A DNA stretch of 54,832 nt. It comes from Bacteroidia bacterium. GTDB lineage: Bacteria; Bacteroidota; Bacteroidia; B-17B0; Aurantibacillaceae. The stretch spans positions 1 to 54,832 of the forward strand of contig JADLER010000037.1 of the NCBI GenBank assembly GCA_020846025.1, in the 5' to 3' direction. A model generated the notes under the pieces. It ran no database searches and was not told where the DNA came from. It worked only from the letters and a program-made list of their open reading frames with translations. Within the stretch, counting starts at the first letter, position 1, and each line of letters opens with the position of its first letter. Below, one piece after another: positions 9,253 through 18,695 of the stretch. The position numbers and the translations under genes were made by a program.

Positions 9253-10293
9253 ATGAGTCATAAATTATTAGTTCACAACAAAAGATTTCTATTAGAAAGT
9301 GGCTTGTCACTTCCTAAATTAGAAATTGCCTATCACACATTTGGTAAGTTAAATGCTGAAAAAAGTAATGTAGTTTGGGTAGCTCATGCACTTACTGCAA
9401 ATAGCAATGTGTTTGACTGGTGGCAAGGATTATTTGGAATAAATGAATTGTTTAATCCTGATGAATATTTTGTGGTGTGTGCTAATAATTTAGGCTCTTG
9501 TTATGGAACAACAGGGCCACTTAGTATTAATCCAGATACAAACCAGCCATGGTATGCTTACTTTCCTGAAATTACAACAAAAGATATGGCTAATGCCCTT
9601 CAACTATTAAAAGAGCATCTTGGAATTGAAAAAATTCATACTTTAATCGGTGGTTCGCAAGGAGGTCAAATTGCCTTAGAGTGGTCATTGCTTCAAAAAG
9701 ATATTTCAGAGCACCTTATTTTAATTGCAACCAACGCTCAACATTCATCATGGGGTATTGCATTTAATGAATCGCAACGTTTGGCAATTAAAGCCGATAG
9801 AACCTATTTTTCTAATTCACCACAAGGAGGAGCTAAAGGACTTAAGGCAGCAAGAAGCATTGCTTTGCTAAGTTATAGAAGTTATGATACTTATCAAAAT
9901 ACACAATCAAGTGATAAATATTCAAATAACTATGCGGCTTCGTATCAACGTTACCAAGGAGAAAAATTGGTTAATCGTTTTAATGCTTATGCTTATGTTA
10001 GATTATCAGAAGCGATGGATTCACACAATATTTCAAAAAATAGGGGAGATAATGTTGTAAATGTATTAAAAGCTATTAAGGCTAAAACATTGGTTATAGG
10101 ATTAAAAACAGATATATTATTTCCTACATCAGAACAACGATTTATTGCCAATAATATTAAGGATTCTGTATATAGTGAAATTGATTCTTTATATGGACAT
10201 GATGGTTTTTTAATTGAAACAAAACAATTAACGGAGCATATCAAACAATTTTATCAATCAAATACAATTAAAATTAACGAAGCAGTTATTTAA
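9253..10293 (+). CDS. metX: Homoserine O-acetyltransferase
   Basis: A 346-residue alpha/beta-hydrolase-fold acyltransferase of the MetX family. The nucleophile is Ser135 in LIGGSQGGQIALEW. The acid is in GLKTDILFPT near residue 280-290, and the catalytic His is in LYGHDGFLIE close to the C-terminus. CANNLGSCYGTTGP matches the family's acyl-pocket segment. It acetylates homoserine from acetyl-CoA, feeding MetY, whose gene ends 13 nt upstream. Some MetX-like enzymes use succinyl-CoA or act on serine. The partner MetY and the downstream homoserine dehydrogenase favour homoserine O-acetylation. Confidence 0.93.
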   Translation: MSHKLLVHNKRFLLESGLSLPKLEIAYHTFGKLNAEKSNVVWVAHALTANSNVFDWWQGLFGINELFNPDEYFVVCANNLGSCYGTTGPLSINPDTNQPWYAYFPEITTKDMANALQLLKEHLGIEKIHTLIGGSQGGQIALEWSLLQKDISEHLILIATNAQHSSWGIAFNESQRLAIKADRTYFSNSPQGGAKGLKAARSIALLSYRSYDTYQNTQSSDKYSNNYAASYQRYQGEKLVNRFNAYAYVRLSEAMDSHNISKNRGDNVVNVLKAIKAKTLVIGLKTDILFPTSEQRFIANNIKDSVYSEIDSLYGHDGFLIETKQLTEHIKQFYQSNTIKINEAVI

Positions 10294-10306
10294 AAATAAA
10301 TAGATT

Positions 10307-11557
10307 ATGAGTAAAAAATTAAAAATTGGATTATTTGGTTTTGGATGTGTAGGTCAAGGTCTATATCATGTATTAAAAAATAGTACAGGCTTTAAAGCAG
10401 ATATTGTTAAAATTGCTGTTAAAGATAAAGCTAAATTAAGAACGGTTGAACCATCATTGATTACGTATAATAAATGGGAGATATTAGAAAATCCAGAAAT
10501 TGATGTCGTTGTGGAGTTAATTGATGATGCTGATGAAGCTTTTCAAATTGTAAGCGAAGCCTTAAGAAGAAGAAAACATGTAGTTACAGCTAATAAAAAA
10601 ATGTTAGCCGAACATTTAGAAGAATTATATCATTTACAATATGAATATAATGTTTCTTTATTATACGAAGCAGCTGCATGTGGAAGTATTCCAATTATTC
10701 GATCTTTGGAAGAGTATTTTGATAACGAGGAACTGAAAAAGGTTTCTGGTATATTTAATGGGACAACAAATTATATTTTAACCAAAACATTAACTGAAAA
10801 CTTGACCTATCAAGAGGCATTGTGTCAAGCCAAGGATAAAGGTTTTGCTGAGTCTAATCCAGTAAATGATGTGGAAGGATTTGATCCTAAATTTAAAGCA
10901 ATAATCATTGCATTGCACGCCTTCGGGTTAATTATTAAACCGAGTGGGGTGTTAAACATTGGGATAACTACTTTACAAGAGATTGATATAAAATACGCTA
11001 ATGAAAAAGGATATAAAATTAAATTAACACCACATATTCATCATATCACCCGAGATAAAGTTTCTGTATTTGTAGTTCCGAGTTTTATAAAATCACAAAA
11101 TCATTTATTTAATGTAGATAACGAGTTTAATGGTGTAATTGTAGAAGGCAAGTTTTCTGGCGAACAGTTTTTTCAAGGAAAAGGTGCAGGAAGCTATCCT
11201 ACTGGAGCAGCTGTTTTATCTGATATTTCAGCATTATCTCATGGTTATAAATACGAGTTTAAGAAATATACGCAAAATCAAATTCTGAGTTTCTCCAATG
11301 ATGTTATACTCGAAGTGTATTTTAGATATAATTCACCTAATGATTTGCAATACCTACATTTTGAGGAAATAACTGAGAAATATTCTAGTGACAGTTATTA
11401 TTATGTAATTGGAAAAATTCATCTTGAACATTTAATTGGGTATCGGGAATATATTCTTACAAACAACCTTTTTATTTCGCTAATAAATGAACGAGTAGAA
11501 ATCTCAAATGACGAAAAACTTAAAAAGAGTTTTAAAAAGGAATTTCAGATTTTCTAA
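10307..11557 (+). CDS. Homoserine dehydrogenase
   Basis: A 416-residue monofunctional homoserine dehydrogenase. The Rossmann nucleotide site is GLFGFGCVGQGLYHVL at about residues 9-24, followed by VVTANKKMLAEH near 93-104. The catalytic-domain signature includes GIFNGTTNYILTKTL and NPVNDVEGFDPKFKAII. The last 90 residues are the extra C-terminal domain usual in Bacteroidota Hom, with an ACT-like role possible but not clear in sequence. It reduces aspartate semialdehyde to homoserine, supplying MetX. No aspartate kinase is fused. The gene starts 13 nt after metX, so metY-metX-hom is one transcript. Confidence 0.93.
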   Translation: MSKKLKIGLFGFGCVGQGLYHVLKNSTGFKADIVKIAVKDKAKLRTVEPSLITYNKWEILENPEIDVVVELIDDADEAFQIVSEALRRRKHVVTANKKMLAEHLEELYHLQYEYNVSLLYEAAACGSIPIIRSLEEYFDNEELKKVSGIFNGTTNYILTKTLTENLTYQEALCQAKDKGFAESNPVNDVEGFDPKFKAIIIALHAFGLIIKPSGVLNIGITTLQEIDIKYANEKGYKIKLTPHIHHITRDKVSVFVVPSFIKSQNHLFNVDNEFNGVIVEGKFSGEQFFQGKGAGSYPTGAAVLSDISALSHGYKYEFKKYTQNQILSFSNDVILEVYFRYNSPNDLQYLHFEEITEKYSSDSYYYVIGKIHLEHLIGYREYILTNNLFISLINERVEISNDEKLKKSFKKEFQIF

Positions 11558-11656
11558 AAGGAATTTAGGTATTTTTAATTCGGTAGTTATTTTGTAGAAT
11601 CAGCGATTTACGAATTAATATTTGAGTGAAATGTAGTTTAAACGCTTGATATTTAT

Positions 11657-11664
11657 TAGATTTG
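11657..11664 (+). promoter_or_regulatory. Candidate -7 element before cysD
   Basis: TAGATTTG matches the Bacteroidota TAnnTTTG box and lies 23 nt before the cysD start. No TTTG box stands at the right distance upstream, so this is a weak candidate for a second promoter within the 130-nt gap 11558-11687. Confidence 0.35.
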
Positions 11665-11687
11665 CACCTATTCGCTAATTATAAAAT

Positions 11688-12596
11688 ATGAGCCGACAGT
11701 TTGATTATTTAGACTTTTTAGAATCTGAGGCAATACATATACTGCGCGAAGTGGCTGGTCAGTTTGAACGACCTGTTTTATTATTTAGTGGAGGAAAAGA
11801 TAGTACTGTTTTAGTACACCTAGCGCTCAAAGCATTTCGACCAGGTAAATTTCCTTTCCCTTTATTACATATTGATACAGGGCATAACTTTGAGGAAGCC
11901 ATTGTGTTTAGGGATCAACTGGTTAAACAAATTGATGAAAAATTGATTGTTCGTTATGTAGCGGATACTATAAAACAACATAATTTGCAGGATGCTAAAG
12001 GTAAGTTCCCAAGTAGAAATGTTTTACAAACAAATACTTTATTAGATGTTATTGAAGAATTCAGTTTTGATGCTTGTATAGGTGGTGCTAGACGTGATGA
12101 AGAGAAAGCAAGAGCCAAAGAACGTGTGTTTTCTGTACGAGATGAGTTCGGTCAATGGAACCCTAAATCGCAACGCCCAGAATTATGGAATATTTACAAT
12201 GGGAAAATCAATAAAGGCGAGAATGTGAGAGTGTTTCCTATTAGTAATTGGACAGAATTAGATGTTTGGAATTATATTAAACGAGAACAGATTTCACTTC
12301 CTTCTATTTACTTTACTCATGAACGTGATTGTATTGTGTTAAATAATGGGCAATTAATGAATGTTAATCAATTTATAAAAGTAGATGAAACAGATATAAT
12401 TGCTCGTAAGAAAGTAAGATACCGTACAGTAGGCGATATGACTTGTACAGCGGCAATTGAAAGTGAAGCATATACGATAGATGATATCATTAAAGAGTTG
12501 GAAAATACTAAAATTAGTGAAAGAGGTGCTACGCGAATGGATGATAGAATCAGCGAAGCTGCAATGGAGGATAGAAAGAAAAACGGATATTTCTAA
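11688..12596 (+). CDS. cysD: Sulfate adenylyltransferase subunit 2
   Basis: A 302-residue PP-loop ATP pyrophosphatase. The signature FSGGKDSTVLVHLA is at residues 33-46, followed by HIDTGHNFEEAI and IGGARRDEEKARAKER, all typical of CysD. With CysN it forms the heterodimeric ATP sulfurylase that makes adenosine 5'-phosphosulfate from sulfate. It lies 130 nt after homoserine dehydrogenase and 54 nt before cysN. The presence of cysDN suggests the cell can assimilate sulfate, although cysH, cysIJ and cysC are not in this window. It may be read through from the met promoter or from its own. Confidence 0.96.
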   Translation: MSRQFDYLDFLESEAIHILREVAGQFERPVLLFSGGKDSTVLVHLALKAFRPGKFPFPLLHIDTGHNFEEAIVFRDQLVKQIDEKLIVRYVADTIKQHNLQDAKGKFPSRNVLQTNTLLDVIEEFSFDACIGGARRDEEKARAKERVFSVRDEFGQWNPKSQRPELWNIYNGKINKGENVRVFPISNWTELDVWNYIKREQISLPSIYFTHERDCIVLNNGQLMNVNQFIKVDETDIIARKKVRYRTVGDMTCTAAIESEAYTIDDIIKELENTKISERGATRMDDRISEAAMEDRKKNGYF

Positions 12597-12650
12597 ACGA
12601 AGAGTAATTAATGAATACTAAATTACATATTTTATTTATATAAATAACCA

Positions 12651-13895
12651 ATGGAATTACTTAGATTTTTTACTGCAGGAAATGTTGATGATGGAAAAAG
12701 TACACTCATTGGTCGTTTGTTATATGATAGCCAATCCATCTCAACAGATATTATTGAAACATTAACTAAACAGAGTAAGGCTATAAAGGAAGATAATACG
12801 TTTAATTTAGCTTTATTAACAGATGGATTGAGGGCAGAAAGGGAACAGGGTATTACAATTGATGTAGCCTATAAATACTTTACCACATCAAAACGAAAAT
12901 TTATTATAGCTGATACACCAGGACATGTACAATACACACGTAATATGTTTACAGGTGCATCATTAGCTCATGTAGCTTTACTATTAATTGATGCCAGGCA
13001 TGGTATAACTGAACAAACAAAACGACATGCAGTAATCTCATCTATTCTGCGAATACCAAATGTATTGGTGTGTATAAACAAAATGGATTTAATTAATTAT
13101 AGTGAACATAAATTTAATGAAATAAAAGATGAATTCATGAAATTTGCACATCAATTGAATTTATCAAGTATTACATTTATTCCAATGAGTGCCTTGTTGG
13201 GAGAAAATGTGGTAACACAATCTAATAAAATGGATTGGTATAGAGAAAAGTCGTTATTAGATTATTTAGAAACTGTTGAAATTAATTCGTCTCAAAAAAC
13301 ACTGTCATCTAGATTTCAGGTACAATATGTTATAAGGCAAGAGACTGATGTTGTACATAACTATAGAGGCTATGCAGGGAAAGTTCTATCAGGTAAATAT
13401 TACGTAGGACAAAAGGTAAAAATACTACCTGGGAATTATGAATCAGAAATTTCTTGTATCGAAATGAACCAACAAAAAGTTATAGAAGCTTCTTCAAATT
13501 CTTCAATAATTATTCAATTAAAAAACGATATAGATGTAGGTAGAGGTTGTTCAATAATTCCTTTTAATGAGTTTCCATTTACAAGCAATGAATTTACTGC
13601 AATTTTGTGTTGGATGGATAATTGTTCGTTTGTAAAAGGCCAAAAATTTTATCTTCAACAAAATTCGTTTAGAACAAAAGCAATTATTAAAGAAATTGTT
13701 TTTAAAATTAATATTCATTCCTTTGAACCAAAAGAATGTGAATCAGATATTCAATTAAATGATATTTGTAAAGTTGTAATTAAAACAGCTGAACCAATGT
13801 GTTTTGATAGCTTTAAGGAGAATACAACCACTGGTGCATTTATTCTAATAAATGAAGCCACAAATAATACTATTGCGGCTGGAGTGATAGAATAA
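12651..13895 (+). CDS. cysN: Sulfate adenylyltransferase subunit 1 (GTPase)
   Basis: A 414-residue translation-factor-like GTPase. The P-loop is GNVDDGKSTLIGRLL at residues 10-24. The switch region REQGITIDVAY, DTPGHVQYTRNM (G3) and NKMDLINYS (G4) follow in order, then EF-Tu-like beta-barrel domains. Its GTP hydrolysis drives APS formation by CysD. The length is that of stand-alone CysN, so no APS kinase (CysC) domain is fused. A bidirectional terminator follows within 60 nt, marking the end of the sulfur operon. Confidence 0.96.
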   Translation: MELLRFFTAGNVDDGKSTLIGRLLYDSQSISTDIIETLTKQSKAIKEDNTFNLALLTDGLRAEREQGITIDVAYKYFTTSKRKFIIADTPGHVQYTRNMFTGASLAHVALLLIDARHGITEQTKRHAVISSILRIPNVLVCINKMDLINYSEHKFNEIKDEFMKFAHQLNLSSITFIPMSALLGENVVTQSNKMDWYREKSLLDYLETVEINSSQKTLSSRFQVQYVIRQETDVVHNYRGYAGKVLSGKYYVGQKVKILPGNYESEISCIEMNQQKVIEASSNSSIIIQLKNDIDVGRGCSIIPFNEFPFTSNEFTAILCWMDNCSFVKGQKFYLQQNSFRTKAIIKEIVFKINIHSFEPKECESDIQLNDICKVVIKTAEPMCFDSFKENTTTGAFILINEATNNTIAAGVIE

Positions 13896-13918
13896 TTCAT
13901 GGATGTTGTTTGAAACAT

Positions 13919-13950
13919 AAAAAAGCCTCTAACCAATGGTAGAGGCTTTT
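13919..13950 (+). terminator. Bidirectional intrinsic terminator
   Basis: GCCTCTA (13925-13931) pairs with TAGAGGC (13940-13946), preceded by six A and followed by four T. It lies between the convergent ends of cysN and the minus-strand SprB-repeat gene and can serve both. Confidence 0.85.
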
Positions 13951-13970
13951 ATATGCGTTGGATTATACAT

Positions 13971-16900
13971 TTAATGATTAATAATTAATTTTAGTGTAGT
14001 TTCTTGATTTTCTATTTCTAGTCTAATAAAATAAACTCCTGAAGGAATATGTTTAGTTTCAAAACTAAATTGTTGGTGGCCTTGTTCGTATTTAGCTTCA
14101 TGAATTATATCAGTAACTTTTTCTCCTAATACATTACACAAAGTAGCTTTGATATTTGCAGTAATATTTAAGTCAAACGCAAGGTAACTTAATTGTGTAG
14201 ATGGATTTGGATAAAGATTGATAGTACCTTTTATTTGGTTTAAATGATGAATAGATGAAGTAACACCAGTTGGATTTATGTACATTGAATCTACCACAAA
14301 ATCAAGATTGTTAAATGTTGTAGAGCCAGTACTTATAACACGATGGTAAGTGCTACTTGTATCAAGCCCAGGAATATCTACCATAATAAAATACGATTCG
14401 TTGGTTAAATTATCAGGTAATCCTGTTAAAGTGTATGTGCCGTTCACATCAGTAGTTGTTTGCACTAACATTTGCCCTCCGGGGTTGCGACCTCCTTTTA
14501 CAATGATACCTCTAATAGGTTGTCCTGGGGCAGTTGGCTTAAATTCATCAAAGGCTAATCTTAGTCCAAAGCCTATTCCTTCAGTAATTGTCCCGCTTAA
14601 TTGACCAGAGCCAGGTGTAAATGTTTCTAATGGTATGATTTTAATATTTTGATTAGTATTATTTGCACAACCATGAGAAATAATAGTTGCATCTTGCCAA
14701 GTTATGGAACTATCGGCATACGTTATTTGTAGATTAGTTGCAGTAGGTGTTGCTCTAATTACATATTGTCCACTATCAACACTAGTGAAATTATAACTAC
14801 TAGCTAGTGGAACAGAAGTTAATGAATCCCATTTACTTAAATATAATGTATATTTATAAAGCGTTACATCACCTGAGGTTACACCTGCTGTATTTGTAAT
14901 AGTTCCTCCAATGTTTTTATTTGAAATAATATTAATAGATCTTGTTTCTGTACCAATACAACCATTTATATCTGTAACTGATAATGAATAAGTGGTAGTT
15001 AATGTAGGATTTGCAACTACAGACGCTGTATTTGTTGAATTTAATCCAGCTGATGGTGTCCAGTTATAATTGTATGGTGGAATTCCCCCACTAACATTAG
15101 AACTTAAATTAGTACTTGAACCTTTACATAAATTGAAATTCCCAGAAATATTTGGAATTATGGCAATTGGTTGATTAATCGTGGCAATTGCGGTATTTGT
15201 ACAACCATTAGTAGCTGTTACCTGTAATGTATATATGCCAGCACATACATTAGTAATATTTGCTGTAGTTTGTGATGTAGGTAACCAAAAGTAAGAAGAT
15301 GCAGGGATTCCTGTAACAGTAGATGTTATGGAGCCATTACATGAGCCAAAGCATAAAGCATTATTGGGAGAGAGAGTTATATTAGGTGTAATTGTATTTT
15401 GAGTAACAATAGTAGTTTCAGTTGATGCACAACCATTAGCCGAAACAGCAGTAAATGAATATGTACCAGGTAAATTTACAACAGCATTTAATGTCGCACC
15501 TCCAGAGACAACTCCAGACCCTGACCATAAATAGTTAATGCCACCAATTACAGTAGCAGTAAGTGTATTTGTAGTGATTGAACAATTTAAGGAGGCTGTG
15601 TTTAATGAGATGGTAGGGTTTGGATATACAGTAATACTTATTGTAGGGGCACTAATACAACCATTATTATCAATGACCTGGGCTGTATAATTTGTGCTTA
15701 AAGTTGGGTTAGCAATTACAACAGAAGTATTAGTTGAACTCAACCCCGTAGGTGGTGTCCAATTGTAAGAGTAAGGAGGTGTTCCTCCAGTTGCAGTTAC
15801 TGTGAGTGTGGTGTTTGAACCAATGCATATATTGGAGTTGCCATTTACAACTGCTGTTAAAGGGGGTGGTGAACTTACAGTAACAGTTTTGGTAACAATA
15901 CATCCTGATGCATCAGATACATTTAAGCTATAAGTACCAGCGCACAATCCAGTAACACTTGGCGTAGTTTGACTTCCAGGCATCCAATTATAAGTATATG
16001 GTAAAATACCTCCAGTTACGTTACTTGCAACAATTCCATCGCAAGAACCTTGACAGGCAGTGTTAGTTTGTGTGGTATTGGCTATAACATTAATAACAGT
16101 TAGAGTAACCGTATTAGATGCTAAATTATAGCATCCATCATTTACTATACATCTTATATTGTTTTGATTTAAACTTGGATTAGTTAAAACTGACAAAGTA
16201 GAGTTAGTGGCGTTTGAATATGGTGAAGTGGCATCTGCAAAAAATAATGAATTACGAACTTGCCACTGAAATGATGCCCCTGTTGCTCCACATGTGAAAC
16301 TTCCATTGGCACCATTACAAACTGTTTGGGAAACTGGTTGGCTATCTATATTATAACTACCAACTGAAGTGCGAACACTTCCTTTAGAACCTGTATAATC
16401 ATAATAGTAAAAATAAGGATAACCACTGCCATCAATATCTATATTTACAAGTGAAGTACTTGTAGAAGTGGTAACATTTGAGAGAATTAAATCGAAATTA
16501 CCGCTTCCACTATTATATTTATAAACATCTGGGTAAGGAGGAGTTGTGGGAGTAGAGATAAATAATGGATTGTCATTAGGATCTATTGCTAAATCAAAAT
16601 ATCCTTGAACAGCACTTCTTCCTGAATGAGTTGAACCTACTTGAGACCATGATCCTGAAGTGTATTTATATACAGATAAACCACTCGTTTCTGTGTAACC
16701 CAAAAAATAATCATTAGAATTTTTACCAATTTTAATTATACCATTTGTAACCGTAGATGTACCAAAGCTTCCTATTGAGTTCCAATTAACACCATCAAAC
16801 TCTTGAACTTCAAGTTTACCTGAGTTATCAATATCTTGATACACAACAATAGGATTTCCACCATAATTAACTGCAATTGAGTTATATTGTGCTTGCCCTG

Positions 16901-17438
16901 CAGATACGACGCCAGAGCCAACATTATCCCAAGTACTTAATGTCGAATTCCATTTTTTTACAGTTGTTGCATTTCCATTTGACACATCTGAATATGCAAC
17001 ATATTCAATACCTAACGTATCGAACGCTAAAGCAAAATTATTACCAACATTTGAAGAAATGCTACTTCCCTGTTGAATTAATGTAGAACCTGATAAATAA
17101 TACAAAAGTGGAGTTTTAGAGCCAGCATCATCACGCACTATAATGGATACTTTACCTGTTCTACTAATAGCTATATCTGTATTTACATTACATGAAGTAG
17201 CAAGAGAAGCTTGCAATGTCCATGTAGAAACTGTTTTTCCTTTCCATAATTCTGTTTTGCCTGAGTTGCCTTTACCTAACAATACATAAATATCGCCATT
17301 AGGTGCAACTGCCATAGATTGATTTTGTGGATTAGTTAAAAAGCCTAATGCCCCTACTTGATCTCTTGAACATTGTGAAAATAATTTTAAACTGAAACTC
17401 AGTCCTAAAACAATAATACTTAATAAATATTTTTTCAT
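13971..17438 (-). CDS. Large SprB-repeat secreted protein with T9SS sorting domain
   Basis: An 1155-residue exported protein. A signal peptide of about 22 residues ends at LFSQ. Residues about 25-370 look like a beta-propeller of short repeats (GxPxxxYxD). An Ig-like segment follows. Residues about 450-870 hold tandem repeats of the SprB/PKD-like type, with the recurring pattern C-x-G-x-C-x-G-x-I-x-S and PYxYNWxP. The last 75 residues (INLYPNPSTQ ... GVYFIRLEI) form a T9SS type-A C-terminal signal. It is therefore probably a cell-surface or released adhesin-like protein; ligand unknown. SprB-type repeats occur in gliding adhesins, but this protein is far smaller than SprB itself. Confidence 0.85.
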   Translation of the reverse strand: MKKYLLSIIVLGLSFSLKLFSQCSRDQVGALGFLTNPQNQSMAVAPNGDIYVLLGKGNSGKTELWKGKTVSTWTLQASLATSCNVNTDIAISRTGKVSIIVRDDAGSKTPLLYYLSGSTLIQQGSSISSNVGNNFALAFDTLGIEYVAYSDVSNGNATTVKKWNSTLSTWDNVGSGVVSAGQAQYNSIAVNYGGNPIVVYQDIDNSGKLEVQEFDGVNWNSIGSFGTSTVTNGIIKIGKNSNDYFLGYTETSGLSVYKYTSGSWSQVGSTHSGRSAVQGYFDLAIDPNDNPLFISTPTTPPYPDVYKYNSGSGNFDLILSNVTTSTSTSLVNIDIDGSGYPYFYYYDYTGSKGSVRTSVGSYNIDSQPVSQTVCNGANGSFTCGATGASFQWQVRNSLFFADATSPYSNATNSTLSVLTNPSLNQNNIRCIVNDGCYNLASNTVTLTVINVIANTTQTNTACQGSCDGIVASNVTGGILPYTYNWMPGSQTTPSVTGLCAGTYSLNVSDASGCIVTKTVTVSSPPPLTAVVNGNSNICIGSNTTLTVTATGGTPPYSYNWTPPTGLSSTNTSVVIANPTLSTNYTAQVIDNNGCISAPTISITVYPNPTISLNTASLNCSITTNTLTATVIGGINYLWSGSGVVSGGATLNAVVNLPGTYSFTAVSANGCASTETTIVTQNTITPNITLSPNNALCFGSCNGSITSTVTGIPASSYFWLPTSQTTANITNVCAGIYTLQVTATNGCTNTAIATINQPIAIIPNISGNFNLCKGSSTNLSSNVSGGIPPYNYNWTPSAGLNSTNTASVVANPTLTTTYSLSVTDINGCIGTETRSINIISNKNIGGTITNTAGVTSGDVTLYKYTLYLSKWDSLTSVPLASSYNFTSVDSGQYVIRATPTATNLQITYADSSITWQDATIISHGCANNTNQNIKIIPLETFTPGSGQLSGTITEGIGFGLRLAFDEFKPTAPGQPIRGIIVKGGRNPGGQMLVQTTTDVNGTYTLTGLPDNLTNESYFIMVDIPGLDTSSTYHRVISTGSTTFNNLDFVVDSMYINPTGVTSSIHHLNQIKGTINLYPNPSTQLSYLAFDLNITANIKATLCNVLGEKVTDIIHEAKYEQGHQQFSFETKHIPSGVYFIRLEIENQETTLKLIINH

Positions 17439-17525
17439 ACTCTTAAAATTTTAAACGACTAAATATAAATAAAATAGTTGTTAAATTTTTTTATAGAATA
17501 AAGAATTAAAATTTAACTAAAAAAT

Positions 17526-18032
17526 TTAGTCTAAATACATGCTTATTAAGCCTTCTGGTGAATTAAATTGAATGGTTTTTTCGTCATCATTAATTTCTTC
17601 AATTAAATCTTCATTAAAAGGTAAGATGATTTCTTTACCACTTGGGTGAACAACCAAGGCTGTAATATTTTGTGTTTTTTCATCTATATGTTGTATCACA
17701 CCAATATTACCATAACTAGTATCAATTATGCTATAACCAATAAATTCTTGGTAAGATTCCTCGTCTTCTAAAATAAAATTAGGTAATACAGATACTTTTT
17801 TTCCTACTAAGTTTTTAGCTAAATCTATTGAGTTGATAGTTTCTAATTTTAATAAATAACCCTGATTGATGGCATTACATTCTTGTACAAAATAAGGCAC
17901 CTGAGAACCATTTAGAGTAATAAACAAAGAAGTGAGATTACTGTTTATATCTATATAATCTAATAAACGTAAAACCACTTGCCCTTTTAAGCCATGTGTT
18001 TTACTAATATATCCTACCTCTTTTGTTTCCAT
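17526..18032 (-). CDS. rimM: Ribosome maturation factor RimM
   Basis: A 168-residue RimM: N-terminal domain with GYISKTHGLKGQVVLRLL at residues 7-24, and a PRC-barrel C-terminal domain with EFIGYSIIDTSYGNIGVIQ and the GKEIILPFNEDLIEEI stretch that ends the family. It assists 30S head assembly by binding ribosomal protein S19. In many bacteria rimM follows rpsP; here it is 3 nt downstream of a TRIC-family channel gene instead, so the usual pair is split or rpsP is elsewhere. Confidence 0.92.
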   Translation of the reverse strand: METKEVGYISKTHGLKGQVVLRLLDYIDINSNLTSLFITLNGSQVPYFVQECNAINQGYLLKLETINSIDLAKNLVGKKVSVLPNFILEDEESYQEFIGYSIIDTSYGNIGVIQHIDEKTQNITALVVHPSGKEIILPFNEDLIEEINDDEKTIQFNSPEGLISMYLD

Positions 18033-18035
18033 ATA

Positions 18036-18659
18036 TTAATCTTTAGTTTCATTACCAAATTCAAATTTTGGGAGTGCTAATTTATATTTAACAGCACTAA
18101 CCCTCACTATTATTATTATACTAATGCTCACTATCTCTGCTATATTATTATCTAGTTTAAAATAGTGTAAGAACACATAAGCAATTGCCCCAATAATACA
18201 CGCAGTAGCATAAATTTCTTTTGCAAAGATTAATGGAATTTCATTTAATAAAGTATCTCTTATAACACCACCAAATACGGCACTTACTAAACCTAAAATC
18301 ACAGCCGCATAAGGGTTTACGTCCATTTCTAAACTTTTCTCTACACCTACAATGGTATATATAGCAACGCCAACTGTATCAAACAAAAAAAGTGTACGAT
18401 ATAGTTTCACTATATAATTTTTGAAAAATAAAGTAAAGATAAATGCCACGAAAATTGTGATAAGAATATTGCCATCATTTAACCAAGAAATTGGGTATGC
18501 TCCGAGCATCATGTCTCGTAAGGTGCCGCCGCCAATGGCGGTTAAAAAGCCTGTAAAAAAAACACCAAAATAATCATGGTAATGTTTTTTGTCTCGAGCA
18601 GCCACAGCCCCCGAGATTGTAAAAAAGAATATACCAATAAGATTTAACCAGTATGACAT
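18036..18659 (-). CDS. Trimeric intracellular cation (TRIC/UPF0126) channel family protein
   Basis: A 207-residue integral membrane protein with about seven hydrophobic segments. It has two copies of the UPF0126/TRIC motif: AIGGGTLRDMMLG near residues 41-53 and VFGGVIRDTLLNEIPLIF near 128-145. Prokaryotic TRIC homologues are potassium-permeable channels in the inner membrane. It lies 3 nt upstream of rimM and is probably co-transcribed with it, which may be chance packing. Physiological role is not evident. Confidence 0.88.
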   Translation of the reverse strand: MSYWLNLIGIFFFTISGAVAARDKKHYHDYFGVFFTGFLTAIGGGTLRDMMLGAYPISWLNDGNILITIFVAFIFTLFFKNYIVKLYRTLFLFDTVGVAIYTIVGVEKSLEMDVNPYAAVILGLVSAVFGGVIRDTLLNEIPLIFAKEIYATACIIGAIAYVFLHYFKLDNNIAEIVSISIIIIVRVSAVKYKLALPKFEFGNETKD

Positions 18660-18695
18660 TTCTATTTGATAATTATGATGATGTCACAGTACACA

